A DNA stretch of 64,000 bases from Alphaproteobacteria bacterium (GTDB taxonomy: Bacteria > Bacteroidota > Bacteroidia > Bacteroidales > FEN-979), in assembly GCA_009928665.1 (NCBI GenBank), contig SACF01000021.1, forward strand, positions 1 to 64,000. Direction: 5' to 3'. A model generated the notes under the pieces. That model worked only from the letters and a program-made list of their open reading frames with translations, searched no databases and had not been told where the DNA came from. The translations under genes were made by a program, and so were the position numbers. This document shows positions 62,791-64,000 of the stretch, piece by piece; positions within the stretch are counted from its first letter, which is position 1, and every line of letters begins with the position of its first letter.

Positions 62791-64000
62791 TTAGGGCCTT
62801 TTGGAAATAGCTCCGGGCGAATTTACCAGTGTTTGCAACATCGCTGAGGGCGAAGGAATTAAAGGGCCCAACTTCAATGAATTCCATTTTTCATCAACTG
62901 ACCGGATGGTTTGTGGATCCATGGCAACAATATTGGGCCATTCGCGTGAAAATCCGTCAAGTTCAGGGTCTTTGCTGGTTCCATCAATCCAAAGCGTCGG
63001 GAACTTTTCTCCCGGGTTACGATCCAGCACAAAACAATCGCGCAAGGGATCGATATTATTGGCCACCAGCCAGGTCAGTTGGTGGAGATTCGTCAGATCG
63101 ACTTGATCGTCGGTCAGCACGACGAATTTAACATGCTGAATGCGGTTGTTTTGAATCATCCGTTCAGCAATCTGGCGCAGGTGGTTCTTCCTCGATTTCC
63201 GCACAGAACAAATCACCAGGGAGATGCCTGCTTCCAAAAAATCATCACGGATACCGGCAATCTCGAAAAATTCAGATTTCAAAGCCGCTTTATCGATAGA
63301 AGGTTTGTCAGCGACCGGATCCGATGCAACCTGTATCGGAGTCAACTTACTGGTCGCATCCAGTCCTATTTTACTGCCGTAAGCATACACCGGGCTGGAA
63401 TGGTCGAGGATATCGACCGGTCCTCTTGAAAAATGCACATCCCCAAGAGGATCAACCTTTTCTGAGATCACTTTGGCCAGGGTGACATAATCGTGAAGAT
63501 CGACATTGGAATCGGCCACGACCATGACTTTATTGAACATCATCTGTCCGGCGCCCCATAGCGCATTCATAACCTTCGGTGCCTGCCCGGGGAATTGTTT
63601 ATGAATCGCTGTGAGCGCAATATTGTGAAAAACTCCCTCCATGGGCATGTGCATATCTGTAAGTTCAGGCACAACCGTCATACGAATCGGAAAGAGAAAA
63701 ATCCTTTCAGTAGCTTTTCCGATCCAGGCATCCTCCTGCGGCGGAACGCCAACAATGGTTGCCGGATAGATCGCATCACGGCGATGGGTTATACAGGTCA
63801 CGTGGAACCGGGGAAAATAATCGGCCAGGGAATAAAAGCCCGTGTGATCGCCAAATGGTCCTTCCAGAATAAGATCTTCGGAGGGATCCACATATCCCTC
63901 AATTACAAAGTCTGCATCGGCCGGAACTTCCAGGTCATTGGTCAGGCAGCGGACCAGCTCAACCCGTTTACGCCGTAAAAAGCCTGCGAGCAGGTATTCG
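62791..64000 (-). CDS. UbiD-family decarboxylase, 5' end beyond the window
   Basis: The 3' part of a UbiD/menaquinone-type decarboxylase: residues include FGDHTGFYSLADYFPRFHVT, GVPPQEDAWIGKATERI, ALWGAGQMMFNKVMVV and HSSPVYAYGSKIGLDAT. The frame stays open to the right edge (EYLLAGFLRRKRVELVRC), so the gene starts beyond 64000 and the GTG at 63891 is not its start. UbiD enzymes use prenylated FMN to remove aromatic carboxyl groups, here probably in menaquinone biosynthesis. The active-site Glu-Arg-Glu region is only partly in view. Confidence 0.88.
   Translation of the reverse strand, partial: EYLLAGFLRRKRVELVRCLTNDLEVPADADFVIEGYVDPSEDLILEGPFGDHTGFYSLADYFPRFHVTCITHRRDAIYPATIVGVPPQEDAWIGKATERIFLFPIRMTVVPELTDMHMPMEGVFHNIALTAIHKQFPGQAPKVMNALWGAGQMMFNKVMVVADSNVDLHDYVTLAKVISEKVDPLGDVHFSRGPVDILDHSSPVYAYGSKIGLDATSKLTPIQVASDPVADKPSIDKAALKSEFFEIAGIRDDFLEAGISLVICSVRKSRKNHLRQIAERMIQNNRIQHVKFVVLTDDQVDLTNLHQLTWLVANNIDPLRDCFVLDRNPGEKFPTLWIDGTSKDPELDGFSREWPNIVAMDPQTIRSVDEKWNSLKLGPLIPSPSAMLQTLVNSPGAISKRP

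Overview
The window looks like a chromosomal fragment of an anaerobic or facultative Bacteroidota bacterium, probably Bacteroidales-like. Reasons: several secreted proteins with C-terminal type IX secretion (T9SS) sorting domains; TonB-dependent receptors and CarboxypepD_reg-like outer-membrane proteins; a GldF/GldG pair; NADP-type glutamate dehydrogenase; methylglyoxal synthase; and promoters of the Bacteroidota type (-7 box TAnnTTTG, sometimes with a -33 TTTG). I found no rRNA, tRNA, CRISPR array or prophage.

Layout. 1-3 kb: phosphoglycerate mutase, a metallophosphatase and a secreted protein. 3-5 kb: a MjaI-type restriction-modification pair whose methyltransferase carries a C-terminal staphylococcal-nuclease-like domain. 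5-5.6 kb: a Y1/REP-type transposase-like gene. 5.8-20 kb: two paralogous proteins that join receiver domains to a PEP-synthase-type ATP-binding domain, flanking a three-subunit NuoE/NuoF/FdhA-like NAD(P)H-dependent iron-sulfur complex whose large subunit lacks the usual Mo/W ligand residue. 20-28 kb: cell-envelope and T9SS proteins, a GreA-like factor, two lipoproteins and a ferritin-like protein; one T9SS gene carries an in-frame stop. 28-33.5 kb: a giant secreted protein with deacetylase-like, cohesin-like and eleven Ig-like repeats. 34-38 kb: gdhA and a polysaccharide ligase/flippase pair. 38-41.5 kb: gldF-gldG-DUF4340. 41.5-48 kb: mgsA, a SAM-hydrolase-family gene, phoH-like, purC, two four-helix-bundle genes, a DegT aminotransferase and a sugar transferase. 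48-53 kb: nuclease-like, transglutaminase-like, nucleoside phosphorylase, cinA and rpmB. 53-64 kb: two TonB receptors, a C69 peptidase, ornithine aminotransferase, a T9SS protein and a truncated UbiD-family decarboxylase running off the right edge.

The most unusual structure is a dispersed family of short degenerate tandem arrays with periods of 7 or 8 bp (16 arrays catalogued). They lie at gene junctions, often so tightly that they supply a stop codon. Both four-helix-bundle genes (44.2 and 45.9 kb) sit between two inverted arrays of one repeat type, and the type differs between the two genes. This looks like a cassette and is the best candidate here for an undescribed system. Heptanucleotide arrays recall the STRR repeats of heterocystous cyanobacteria. 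The octad version, its degeneracy and the pairing with four-helix-bundle genes are my own observations from this sequence.
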